Positions 1 to 11,040 of a DNA stretch of 64,000 nucleotides are shown piece after piece. Origin of the DNA: Dipteronia dyeriana. Its lineage: Eukaryota > Streptophyta > Magnoliopsida > Sapindales > Sapindaceae. The first letter of the stretch is position 1. Each line of letters starts with the position of its first letter. The translations under genes were made by a program, and so were the position numbers. Location: NCBI GenBank assembly GCA_032871835.1, contig CM065301.1, positions 77,532,069 to 77,596,068 on the forward strand, in the 5' to 3' direction. The notes under the pieces are model-generated. The model made no database searches. It saw only the letters and a list, made by a program, of their open reading frames with translations, and had not been told where the DNA came from.

Positions 1-130
1 TATGCAGAAACAAAAATAAAAAATGAAATGTGGACATTGCAAAATGTCTAAGAATTTATAGCCATAGCATATGACTGAGTGAGGAACAGCACATGACAGT
101 AAAAGAATGTAATTCTGTGTTATACTTTTA

Positions 131-705
131 GGCCCTGTTTGGTGCACGGGATTGGATTAGACTATTTCATGGGATTTGATTGGATTGGATTGAGATGGGA
201 CTGGGATTAGATAGGATTGGACTGAACTGGATTGGACTAAATTAATACTATATTGTGTTTGGAAAAACATGGGACTGGACTGAATCAATACTATATTTTG
301 TTTGGTAAAACCTGAGATTAGACTAAATATAATATTAAATTTGAAAAATAAAATATTAAAATATGTATTTGAAGAATAAATGTTTTTATTTTTATTTTAT
401 TAAAGTTACAATATCCAAAAGTATTTTTAATATATATATATATATATTATTTTTAACTAAATTATTTTTAACTATAATAATTTCAAAGGTATCAACAACA
501 GGTTAGAAGATGAAAATGTTTTACCTAAATGAGTGGGAACCATAGTAAAATAGTCCTGGGATTAATAAAGATAGGTGGGGAGGTGGGTTTATTTAATCCC
601 ACAAACATTGGATTATTTTGCTTTTTGGACTAGTTGTCCTGTCTTCCAAACGTGCACCAAACACCGGATTGGGACTAAAATTATCCAATCCCAGTCCAAT
701 CCTAG
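131..705. mobile_element. MITE-like repeat in the last visible mraY intron
   Basis: The stretch is bounded by sequence rich in GGATTGGATT on the left and its complement on the right. A perfect 13-bp inverted repeat, TGTTTGGTGCACG, lies at 136-148 with its complement at 651-663. The interior is AT-rich and contains a partial internal repeat (an aatactatatt-tgtttgg block near 245 and 285). There is no coding capacity. It lies 3' of the last recognisable mraY exon, so it sits in an intron of that gene. I could not fix a target-site duplication, so the superfamily is open. Harbinger- or hAT-type MITEs are the likeliest class. Confidence 0.5.
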
Positions 706-808
706 TGTTCTATGTATTTAAAGAACTGCTGTGGCTTCCTGACTGAATTAGTTCTCAAACTTAGATAACAGAAAGAACAAATTGGTAAAGTATTATCAAC
801 ATAAGTAC

Positions 809-3800
809 CTGCATAATAACAGATGATGCTTCCACAACAAAAATCCCAGACGAAACAAATAATGGGAAAAACATTCCAGTACAAGCAGCCATCGCAGCTA
901 ACGCTCCACCAAGGGCCAAGGATCCAGTATCACCCATAAACACAGATGCCTTGTATCGATTGTGTGAAAGAAAACCAACACATGCTCCCGCCATCGAAGC
1001 TCCGAATACAGAAAGGTCTGGTTTGGAATGTAAATTTGCAGTTAGTGTGAAAGAAGTATCTAGTAAAGACAAGGCTTCAAAAATGCTACTTTGTGGACAA
1101 CACAATAATACATGTAATAGCTTTTCTTCATTCTTGCTTTCTTCGTTTCCTTTTTCTATTAGTAATAGCACAATTGAATTATTGGGACACATACTTCAAG
1201 TAGCTAAGTATAGCAATAATTTGATATTATAATACAATAAATGTCTTAAATCATCCTGAATTAGAATGATGGATTTTAACACTTTTTCATAGGAATAAGT
1301 ATAATGAGAAGGCAGTTGGAAGTGTATTTAGCATGCAAGTCAAGTTTTCTTCTTTTTGGTCGTACAACAAAAGGTATCAAGAAAACTGCATTTTAGTACA
1401 ACAAAAGGTATCAAGAAAACTGCCTAAAAATGCTTCACTAGTCATTACCTGCTTAGCCGACTCATACTGATGTAGATTCAACCATGAATAGATGATAAGA
1501 AGTGTAAAAGTTATGCATGTTTGCAGCATGCGACAGAACAAAGGCCGTCATATTAAATTTACACTACATCACCACATTTATGCCCAAGATACATAAACTA
1601 AAGGATAGCTTGATTCTGTTACATTGTATGAGATTTGAATTGAAATCAGAAAACCTGATCATTCCTAACAAAATAACATGTTTAGAATTCATGAGGAAAG
1701 GCCACCTTTCAAGTCAAGAAGTTATTCAATGACATTTATACTGACCAGAGCATATCGGGAGCACTGCTATTGACATTCCAATAAAAGCCAGTGCAGCAGT
1801 TCCTCCAGCAAGCCCATCAAGACCATCCGTTAAATTAATCCCATTTCCCATGGAAACAAAAGTAAAGGAAGTCAACAAGAGATATAATTTTCCCAAGCAC
1901 AGAAGGCCTAGCGGTGCAGGAAGAGGAACCAACATTTTCCTGCATTACAAATGAAAAATAATCCGAGTAAACAATGCAATTCAAGTGAAACAGTTATTTA
2001 TAAAGAACAAACAGGAAGTTATGGCAACAATAACTGATGTGCATCTCGTGTCATACATAGTAAACAGAACCCTGAACAATTGATTCAACAGGCCTTGACA
2101 AGGTTACCAAGTTATGCTTTCAAACCCTTTTGTAGAATAAATTCAAGATCAATATAATTAGCATATATTGTAATTACAACAATTTAAATTGAGTGTCATT
2201 ATGAACCTTATATGTAGTCATTTTAAATAGCAAAAACATCAACGCTCTCCAACTTTAAGAAACATCCCTTTTGTCTGTAGACTACTGTTACCTCACAAAA
2301 AGAAGTAGATTCAAGTTTTGCTTTCTTTGCTTTTCTCGGTCCATCTCTTATACTAACTGCAAATATGTACATATTTTAGAGGTTCAATCCTACTGAAAGC
2401 AAATTTCAGACATTGCAGATACCTGGGGCTTCTCTCAAAGAGTTCCTATTTTTATTTTTCTTCACCATCGAATTCTTCAATTTGTTTTTTAAAATCCATT
2501 CTGTTCTAAGGTAAAATTGAAAATCCCCCCTTTCCCTATCTACTTTCCACTTTCCTTTCTAGTTTGAAAGTAAATATTTGACACAACTGAGCCATTGAAC
2601 AATCCTTTATGTGGAACCTTGAAATCCCAGAGTATTTAATAAACTTGGTATTATGTTGCAAATTTTTCAACACAAGAATAGATATGTGAGTTACCATCAG
2701 ATAAATGTGGATCAGATTAGTTACAAGAAGCTATACATGCCATAAGGTGACGATATATTCGTAGTAACCAACCAATATGAAAACCACATCCCAACTGCTG
2801 CCTGTAACGAATCATGACTCAGGGTTAGTCACAAAGCCATATCAGTGAATTCTTCACATAAGTAGAAGTAGGCCCACGAAGTTTGAAGCAAGCAAGCAAG
2901 CAATGAAAAATGTTTTACCTCGAATATTAATCTTGACCGTGCAGATAACCCACCACTATGATTTTTTTTGAAGCATAATATGTCATCAAGCAACCCAATT
3001 GCAGCAAATGCCAGAGTAGCTCCTGATGCTCCAGAAACTTCAGTTGAAGAACAACCTACTATGGCTTTTGCAACAGCTACTCCAACTGGAACCATAAACA
3101 GTCCACCCATTGTGGGGGTTCTCTTTTTTCTAGAGTGCCTAGCAGGACCCTCTGTTCTGATGATTTGACGAATTTTCAGACTTTTGAGCAATGGGACACA
3201 TACATAACCTGCACAAGAGACTAAAACTGCTGATACGAAAAACGGGCGAGTCAAATATAATGGCGCCAAGGGTAGTCTGACAATTTTCCATGCACACCAG
3301 TCGACAAAAAAAAGCAGCAATGTCAAGAAGATTAATAGTCCAAGATTGATAAACATTCCATGTTTGATCCTGCAATTCCAATAAGCAAAATACCAAGTCA
3401 AACAAAAGAAGGTATCACCCAAGTTTTTTTTATTTTTTTTATTTTTTTTTATTTTACAATTGATTGCTTCCTAAGATGTCAACCGAGAACACAGGAAAAA
3501 ACAAGATTCCTTTCCTTATAGAAAGTGGTTGTAACATTAACATGTACACATCTGTGGAACCACAACAACATTGAACCAATATTTTGTGGGTATTTCAAAA
3601 ATATCATTGGCAGAAGATAAAATAATTTTGAAAAAATTCACTAAAACAGCTACTCAATATGATATAAGAAATAAACAAGGATAGCATCTTCGTAAAAGTC
3701 TTGCATTCATGATGTAAATGAGACAAAACAAAAAACCATCTTACTAATCACAAGGTAATATATTGAGAGTGATCAAAGCAAGTCTCATATAAATCGGCCT

Positions 3801-5578
3801 TACAGATCAAAGTATAGAACCTGTAAGGCTTGTTCGTTGCATTGCAGGCAAACCATGAAAAATCCCACTTGAAATTTAAGAGTGTGAAACATTCATGTCA
3901 TGGTAAACTATTATGGGTTTTGAACACAAGCCATCTGTGATATGAGAACCCATGACTTGATCGTCAAGATGCTCCACTGATACATTGTTTCGAATTCCCA
4001 CAAAAATAATTGTACAACCAACTATACACCAACATTTCTATGGCAATATGAGATTTGTATCACTTTGGAAATTATAACTCAGAATTGTTATTTTAGCTAG
4101 AGTGAATTGTAACTAGTTAAACTGCAAGTGCCACATTTGAAAAAGGATAATATTTTGTCTACAACAGGAGCTTCTCTGTTTCAAAACGATTCATATATTA
4201 CCCTTTAAAACTTTGACTATCTAAATATTAAATTTAACATTTATATCCTGAATTTATAATTCCCCATAAATATTTAGTTATTTATCACCCAGAAGAACTG
4301 CAAAAGAACTGAAGTATCCTGGATAATTTTTCAATATTACAATCCATTGAAGAGAATTATGTGTTAGCTAATTGGCTAATTGCTTGACCCAAAGGCTTTA
4401 GTTGTTACTTGTTAGTATTATTGGTAAGTACAAAGTTCCCTAACATTATGCCTATGGAATTATCTAGTGGCATGAATGGCCTGCAAAAGAATGCTATCAA
4501 CCTGCAACAAACATCAACATAGTTTAAGGTCAGAATCAAAAAACAATTCATCTGACCTACTTGCCTGTGTCTTTTACGCGCTCTCCCCATCATTGCAAGC
4601 CTGTGAGAAGTTACTCTCAAAGATTCATCACTGGAAACAGAAACAGCAGGCAAGTCAATATCAGTCACTGGGTTTAACACAATTTCTCCATCACTATCTT
4701 CTCCATCACTTGACGAAACCATGTAACCAGATGTACCCTCGTTGTCACTCCAGTTGTCAAGTGAAATACTAAAATCCTATAAAACCAAAAAAAAAATAAC
4801 CAATGATAATTGCAATTCTCCAAAAGGAATAAATAAAGTCTATAACTCTAACAGCAGCCAAGTAGATCACACCATGTTAGAGGGTATTTACATGAAGCCT
4901 TAAATTACAATTACGCAGTTTCAATTTCATAGCAACTCAAATCAGTAATTATAATATGTTAAGCAGGAATCAAGCTTTCAAAAATGAGTATAGTAAACTC
5001 TCAAGGAGAGAGTCATAAATTCATAACCGAAACAGCATCAACATGTAATAATTTTCTACACCAAAAATGAAGGATTTTTTTTATTATTAATATAAAAAAA
5101 CAGAGAAATAAAATTAAATATTAGAACCACAAAGTACCTCACCAAAGGAACGAACTTGAACACAACTATGCCGCAATTGGCACCCATGTTTTCGAACATA
5201 TGATCCGTCTAACTACAAAAAAACAGGAAACAAAAACGAAACTATAAAATAATAACCATATGAATCTTAATAAGGTCTCGAGTCTTGAATCGGATATTAA
5301 ACTAATTAGATATTTTGATTTTGGATGATAATCATCCTCAACACTATAGATAAAGCAGTAACAATTAAAAACCACAATTGACAAATTGAATAGATAAAAT
5401 CAAAATCAACTGATTCGTAATAAGAAATGTAAAATGAAAAACATACCTTGAGTGGATATAAAATAAAAGGACGGGGACGCAAAGAAGCTAAATCGAAACG
5501 ACGATGAAAATGGTATGTTGAGAAACGCCGACGAAACTGGAAACTGTGGAGATTCAAAGACGAGGAATGGGATCGCAT
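809..5578 (-). CDS. mraY: MraY-like phospho-N-acetylmuramoyl-pentapeptide transferase, plastid-targeted; 3' exon(s) outside window
   Basis: MraY enzymes transfer phospho-MurNAc-pentapeptide to undecaprenyl phosphate to make lipid I, the first membrane step of peptidoglycan synthesis. Plant homologues are plastid-targeted. Exons (minus strand): 5447-5578, 5138-5212, 4565-4776, 2919-3369, 2737-2801, 1746-1939, 809-1017. All junctions keep phase and give 446 codons. The start ATG opens an S/R/F-rich, acid-poor leader of about 65 residues that looks like a transit peptide. An acidic linker follows (about 70-130), then hydrophobic membrane segments. Family motifs are visible: TPTMGG (224-229), LLDD with the paired aspartates (268-269), NLTDGLDG (347-354) and GDTGS (405-409). 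The C-terminal HHH motif is missing, so at least one more exon lies left of base 1. The intron at 4564-3370 uses a GC donor. A MITE-like repeat sits in the last visible intron. Confidence 0.95.
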
Positions 5579-5851
5579 GACTGTTTTTGAGTGTTGAATA
5601 GCAACAAGGAATGAAGCAACAAAGAAAATCGAAAAAGGATAATTGAAAACAAGTTTATTAAGATCTTAAAAATGGAGGTCCAACAAAAAAGAAAAAAAAA
5701 GGATATTCGAGGGAAGAAACGGTATTTATAGACCTTCAAGAAAAAAGATTTATTAAAATCCAAAGGTGGAGGGAAGAGAAAGCCACCCTACTTCGAAAAT
5801 GCCGAAAACTTGGGCATATAAGAGTCTCACGCGCCTTACCGCGGTTTGGAT
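5579..5851 (-). promoter_or_regulatory. mraY 5' UTR and core promoter, cut short by a retrotransposon
   Basis: Between the mraY start codon and the left LTR of the first retrotransposon stack only 273 bp remain. On the minus strand a good TATA box (TATAAATA, 5723-5730) lies about 145 bp upstream of the ATG. That predicts transcription from near 5695 and a 5' UTR of roughly 115 nt. No other motif is convincing. Any upstream regulatory DNA is now separated from the gene by the 9.5-kb insertion. Confidence 0.6.
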
Positions 5852-6029
5852 TGTTTTATAAACCAAAAATGAGTATAGGCCGTTGTTTATGGAATAGGTT
5901 TGGTGTGGAAGTCATCAGACCAAAACAATGCATGTTGGGCAGGTAACATACAGGTATGACTTTGGGTAGCAAGTGTGATGTGAATGTTGGTTTGGATAGG
6001 TTGACAGTGTGCAAACAACAAGGGCGGTT

Positions 6030-6561
6030 TGTCACGGGCTTAAAGTTTGCACAGCACACCCGTACGACACTTAGGCAAATTCTATGAGAATGTTGCTAAG
6101 TAAACCTTACAAGACAGATTTGAGAGAAAAGAGTAGAAGAGCTTGAATGGAAAACAAAGATTGTATTGCTATGAAGGAAGCTTTACAATGCTTTGGATAC
6201 TAGAATGCTTGAGTTTCTAGGATGATTTACAAATGAGGGGGGGTTGGCTATTTATAGGTGAGCCACCTCCTTAAGGAATGTTCTAGATTAATCTAGTCTA
6301 ATAAAGGAGATTAAGTCTCCAGAATATTCTACACCAAGCTAGAATACTCTACATGTATTTACATGCCTTTACAAGGTTCTAGATTATTCTACAAATATCT
6401 AGCTAAATACAAGAATGGTGTAGAGAGGGTTGGGTTGCTAGAGACTTCCAGAAGCTTGACCAATGCTGGAATTGTGGAGAAGTCTCTAGAATCTTCCAAG
6501 AGCTTGGCATAGTTGTGGCCTTTGTTGGGCTCTTGGGCTTGACAGCTTGCGGCCCGTGACA
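6030..6561 (-). repeat. 3' LTR of element C
   Basis: It is 532 bp. The minus strand carries a TATA box (TATAAATAG, about 6249-6257). Upstream of this, in element sense, are several alternating GAA/TTC blocks such as GAAtgTTC (6276-6283), GAATATTC (6322-6329) and GAAtcTTC (6489-6496), resembling heat-shock elements. Confidence 0.93.
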
Positions 6562-8535
6562 TCCTCCCCCACCTAAGTTCGCAACGTCCTCGTTGCGTGG
6601 GCGCTGAGTATGTTGGAGTTGGGCACAAGTTGGTTCATTCCTGCGGAAGGTCTTCGGCTTGGGAAGCCTCCCTTGAGAGACGGAATTCGAGTCTCGCATC
6701 CTTAGCTCGACGCAAGTGGGCCGGCTAGGTTTCGAAGGTGATCCAGCATCTTGGGTGCCTTCTCTCGGTGCCTTCGATCGCTTCCCATGGCTTGTGCGCT
6801 TCTTACTCCTTCGAATGCCTACAATCGGCTGGTTCTGTGGAGAAGTGGGAGAAATTGGTGTCTCCTCGAGCCGTACGGTGGATAGCATCCTACATGGTTG
6901 TGGTATGCGTCCCACTGGGATGATGAGTGCCTTGCCCCCGTTAAGAATGCTAAGTGAGTTCACAGCGGGTAGGGGGAAAGCGTTGGCTTGCTCAAAGAAC
7001 GCCATGCCTAGCACCACTTGGTAGTCATCTAAGGGAACCACCGAGAAGTTGAGCTTTCCACTCCATGGGCCTAGGTGGACAATGACGTCTTTTGCTGTGC
7101 CATCAATTTGCTTGGCCGGAGAGTTGGCAGCTTTAATGATGGCGTATTCACCATTGGTGATGCGAAGACCAAGTCGTTTGGCTTCGTCTGTTGAGATAAA
7201 GTTGTGCGTTGCCCCGGTGTCTAGCATTGCACGAACTGGTTTGCCTTTGATAGTGGCGTTCACGAACATGAGGCCTTTGGTAAGTGTAGGAGGCACGGGT
7301 TGCCCTTTGAGTGCATAAAGCTGTTGGAGAGAACTCATGCTTCCTTGGGGCTCAATTGCCTTAGTTTCTTCTAGTTGGGTAACCATGGCATTGAGCATCT
7401 TTCGCTTTGGGCAGTCACGTACCCAATGTGGCCCATCACAAATGAAGCATGGATTCTTCGGTTTGATCAAAACGGGTTTGCCTTCATTGGCGTTGTCACG
7501 CCGGTTATCGCCATTGGGAGTTCTGTTTGGTCCTTCGCTCTTGCGATTGTGGTCTTTAGACTCGTCTCCCCCACCTTTTTCATGGTTGTCGGTCATTTCC
7601 TTTGTCTTGATGAGGTCGGCAAGGGATTCTGCGGCGGCGATGGCTGCATCAATGTCTTGCACGTTCCGCCTTTCTAGCTCCACTCTCGCCCATTCCTTGA
7701 GACCGTCCATGAAGAGGAATAGTTTGTCTTTATCGGACATATCTTCGATCTCGAGGATTAAGGTAGAGAACTCCTTGATGTAGTCATGGATGGATCCAGA
7801 CTGCTTGAGGCGACGAAGGCGGCTACGGGCCTCCTTATCGGCGTTAGTTGGCGAGAACTACCTCTTGAGTTCTCGTTTGAAGTCTTCCCATGTGCGGATG
7901 GGGTGGATAGTATCACCATGCTTGCGTCTCCACCATAGTTGAGCAGAATCCCGAAGGAAGGTGGGAGCATTGGTGATCCGTGTAGCGTCATCCCTAACTC
8001 CCTTGGCCTCAAAGTATTGTTCTAGGCCGAAGAGGAAGTTTTCCACTTCCATGGCGTTACGATTGCCGTTGAATGTGGATGGCTTAGGGATTTGGATGGC
8101 GCCCTATGTGCTCGTGCTAGCGAAGGCACCACTGCCATAAGTTGGGTTGTTTTTGAATGAAGTCCATTCGGTGCGAACTTCATTCATCTAGACTCGAATG
8201 GCCCGCAACTCTTACTCGACGAAGGTGCGAGTGTTGCGGATTTCTTCAGTAAATTGGCAGATTTCCTCCTGAATGCCCTTCTGGAACTCTTGTAGCATTG
8301 CCTTGGTCGCCTGAGCTATTATGGCGTAATTGGTTTCTAGGCCATCGAGATGGTCGACCACGGTGCTCAAGGTGGTTTGCATTTCGGAGAGGGCTTCATC
8401 GTGGACATCCACGCGAGATTCCAAAGCATCCATGGACGGACCCTTGGACTTGCTACGCTTGGTGCGGGTGCGTTGCTCGCCACGATCATGCGCTTGCTCT
8501 TCCGCTATAGCAGCAACTTCGCTATCGGAGGCCAT
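6403..8535 (-). pseudogene. gag-protease reading frame of element C with four in-frame stops
   Basis: A single frame runs from the ATG at 8535 (MASDSEVA) through Gag, a CCHC zinc knuckle ([16 protein letters not shown], about 7395-7445) and an aspartic protease ([11 protein letters not shown], about 7200-7235). It then enters a basic S/P/R/K-rich tail of about 110 residues that reads on into the LTR. Four stops interrupt it: TAA at 8212-8214, and TAG at 8188-8190, 8104-8106 and 7858-7860. There are no frameshifts. Two of them replace glutamine or a similar codon in the relative at 23466, consistent with C-to-T change at methylated sites. The tail replaces all of RT-RNase H-integrase and has no match to element B. 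Confidence 0.85.
6562..6577 (-). other. Polypurine tract of element C
   Basis: Read on the minus strand this is CTTAGGTGGGGGAGGA directly before the 3' LTR. It is the usual second-strand primer position and is nearly the same as the tract of element B. Confidence 0.85.
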
Positions 8536-8565
8536 GACTCGTGCTAGCTGTGGTTGCTTAACCAG

Positions 8566-8579
8566 CCTCTGATACCAAC
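8566..8579 (-). other. Primer-binding site of element C
   Basis: On the minus strand the 5' LTR (8580-9111) is followed by GTTGGTATCAGAGG, complementary to initiator tRNA-Met. Confidence 0.88.
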
Positions 8580-9111
8580 TGTCACGGGCTTAAAGTTTGC
8601 GCAGCACACCCGTGCGGCACTTAGGCAAATTCTATGAGAATGTTGCTAAGTAAGCCTTACAAGACAGATTTGAGAGAAAAGAGTAGAAGAGCTTGAATGG
8701 AAAACAAAGATTGTATTGCTATGAAAGAAGCTTTACAATGCTTTGGATACTAGAATGCTTGAGTTTCTAGGATGATTTACAAATGAGGGGGGGTTGGCTA
8801 TTTATAGGTGAGCCACCTCCTTAAGGAATGTTCTAGATTAATCTAGTCTAATAAAGGAGATTAAGTCTCCAGAATATTCTACACCAAGCTAGAATACTCT
8901 ACATGTATTTACATGCCTTTACAAGGTTCTAGATTATTCTACAAATATCTAGCTAAATACAAGAATGGTGTAGAGAGGGTTGGGTTTCTAGAGACTTCCA
9001 GAAGCTTGACCAATGCTGGAATTGTGGAGAAGTCTCTAGAATCTTCCAAGAGCTTGGCATAGTTGTGGCCTTTGTTGGGCTCTTGGGCTTGACAGCTTGC
9101 GGCCCGTGACA
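8580..9111 (-). repeat. 5' LTR of element C
   Basis: It is the same length as the other LTR (532 bp), with six substitutions, five of them A/G transitions on the plus strand. This is roughly 1.1% divergence, so the insertion is much younger than the host element A. Confidence 0.93.
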
Positions 9112-9857
9112 GGTTGCTGAAAACAAGTTTGGTGTGTTGAAAATAAGCTTGGCGTGTAGAAACAAGCTTGACGTGTACAACGTTGGGATGTTGCATGCAG
9201 GAAATAAGCTTGGCGTGCTGCGTTGGGCGCTGTGTGCGAGGAACAAGCTTGGCAGACTAAAACAAGCTTAACGTGGGAAAACAAGCTTGTCATGGGCAAG
9301 ACAATGTTGACTAACTGTAGGCAAGACATTAGGCAAGACATATGAGTGACACATGCAATTTAAGCACATGTGGGGAAATATGTGTGGGATAACATGTGTG
9401 GGAAACATGTGTAAAATCAGTGCTTATCTGATAGGAATTTGGCATGTGGAAAATACGTTTGCTATGTTGGAAGGCAGTTACCATGCAGTTACCTTGGCAG
9501 AGAGATCAGAGTTGTGATCATCCTGTAAATATTGTATAATTGTGTTCCTGATTATTAATGCAAAATAGTTGGGTTGGGATTGGTTCCCTTAATTGGATGT
9601 GTTATTACTTTACATTGTTGTGTGTGTGCATGTTGGGAGACATACTTGTTGTAAACAAACTTACGGTGTATGTTGGTTGTGTTTACTTGGTGCAAGTTTG
9701 TGTGTAATATTCAGATTTTATGACTAAGTGTTGTGGTGATTTGTGAACTCTGAAAGATAACAGTTTGTGTGACTGTTATATAAGGGAATTGGTTGGTTGG
9801 GCAGGGTTCAACACATGTACAAGACAAAATTCATGGGCAATTTTTGCTTGTGTAACA
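9112..9857 (+). repeat. Left LTR of element A, distal part
   Basis: This continues the LTR that begins at 5852-6029. It aligns over its whole length with 14570-15388. The right copy holds about 50 bp (TA-rich, near 14970-15025) that is absent here. It carries repeated motifs around the palindrome CAAGCTTG between 9120 and 9300. The end TGTAACA is followed directly by the primer-binding site. Confidence 0.9.
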
Positions 9858-9870
9858 TTGGTATCAGAGG
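9858..9870 (+). other. Primer-binding site of element A
   Basis: The sequence TTGGTATCAGAGG directly abuts the LTR end. It matches the usual complement of the 3' end of plant initiator tRNA-Met (TGGTATCAGAG). Confidence 0.88.
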
Positions 9871-9909
9871 CAGGTTGTGTTCATTTCTTCTTAATTTCTG
9901 TTGTGGAAA

Positions 9910-11030
9910 ATGACTCTAACAGATACTAAAGAACTTGTGGCTCGATTGCATAAACTTCTAGGTGCTAAAGGCTCTAGCGAAGTTGTGGTTGTATTGAATC
10001 AGTTTGTGGAACAGAAGGAAAGATTCCTCTTGATACAGCAAGCTCATACTGATCTGTTGAAAGATGTGGAAAACAAGTTTGAAAAGATTCGAACAAACCA
10101 TGTTGTTCTGACTGTTAGCATGGCTAACAAGATGAAGTTGCTAGAGGATGAGATTGTTGTGCTGAGAAGGGCACTTAACAACCCCAACGCATATGATAAA
10201 GGTCGTATGTCCAAGATAAAGTTTCTAGAACCAAAGGAATTCAATGGTAGTCGGAATGCCAAAGAATTGGAGAATTTTATGTAAGATATAGAGCAATACT
10301 TCAAGGCTGCCAAGATACCTGAGAAGGAACAGGTTAGCATTACAAGTATGTATCTTAGTGGAGATGAACAATTGTGGTGGCGCATACATATGGCAGATGA
10401 TCTGAGTGCTGGTAGACCTAGTGTTGTTGTGTAGGAATCACTAAAGAATGAACTAAATGATCAGTTCTTGCCTTGCAACACTTCATGGTTGGCAAGAGAG
10501 AAATTGAAAAGGTTGAAATAGATAAGGTCTGTCGTGAAAGAGTTTAGTTCATTAATGTTGGATATACAAAATATGTCTGAGGAAAACAAGTTATTCAATT
10601 TCTTGTCTAGGTTACGGATATGGGCATAGGCAGAATTGAGAAGATAGGGAGTGAAGGATATTCCATCTGCCATGGCTACGGCTGAAGGCTTGGTGGATTT
10701 TCGTTTGTCCAATTCAACCTCTTCTAAGACTGAAAAAAAGAAGTCAAGGATGGCAAGAAGAGGAAAAATAAGGATTGGAAAAATAAGAAGCACGATGGAA
10801 AGAGGAAGGAAGGCGAAACATCTAAGGGAAATGACTAATAAAACAAGGGGAAATCCCAAACACAGTTGTTTTATCTATGATGGTTCTTATTTTGCTAGAG
10901 AGTTCCTAAAGAAGAAGAAAGTTAATACAATAATCAGTCGGGATTGTGATACAGGTGACGTTTCTGGTGCTTATCTATCTCAGGTAAATCCTTTGCAATT
11001 GTTGTATACAATTAGCATGGAAAAACAGTA
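9910..11030 (+). pseudogene. Broken gag of element A
   Basis: The start ATG lies 50 bp after the primer site. The first block (to 10282) is a charged, helix-rich Gag N-terminus that ends in a premature TAA after a phrase typical of chromovirus Gag (KFLEPKEFNGSRNAKELENFM). The homology continues in the same frame with further stops (for example 10432, 10518 and 10627), including a YLSGDEQLWWR block, the plant gypsy Gag core. A K/R-rich region and a decayed zinc knuckle (CFIYDGSYFAREF, about 10867-10905) follow. It cannot make a full Gag. Confidence 0.85.
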
Positions 11031-11040
11031 AAGCTACAAT

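Larger units (their letters stand above)
6030..9111 (-). mobile_element. Non-autonomous gag-protease LTR retrotransposon (element C)
   Basis: It is a complete 3,082-bp element with two 532-bp LTRs (6030-6561 and 8580-9111). They begin TGTCACGG and end CCGTGACA and differ at only six positions. It lies inside the left LTR of element A. GGTT flanks it on both sides (6026-6029, 9112-9115), and the unsplit right LTR of A confirms the site. On the minus strand the order is LTR, tRNA-Met primer site, Gag, zinc knuckle, aspartic protease, a basic tail, purine tract, LTR. There is no reverse transcriptase, RNase H or integrase, which fits the TR-GAG class of non-autonomous elements. Its Gag and LTR ends match element B at 23058-28602, the probable family helper type. 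Confidence 0.9.

Noticed and set aside
4476..4772. Plus-strand frame of 98 codons
   Set aside because: It is an antisense shadow of mraY exon 3 and its intron.
7049..7783. Several plus-strand open frames of 70-150 codons
   Set aside because: They are antisense shadows of the gag-protease frame of element C.
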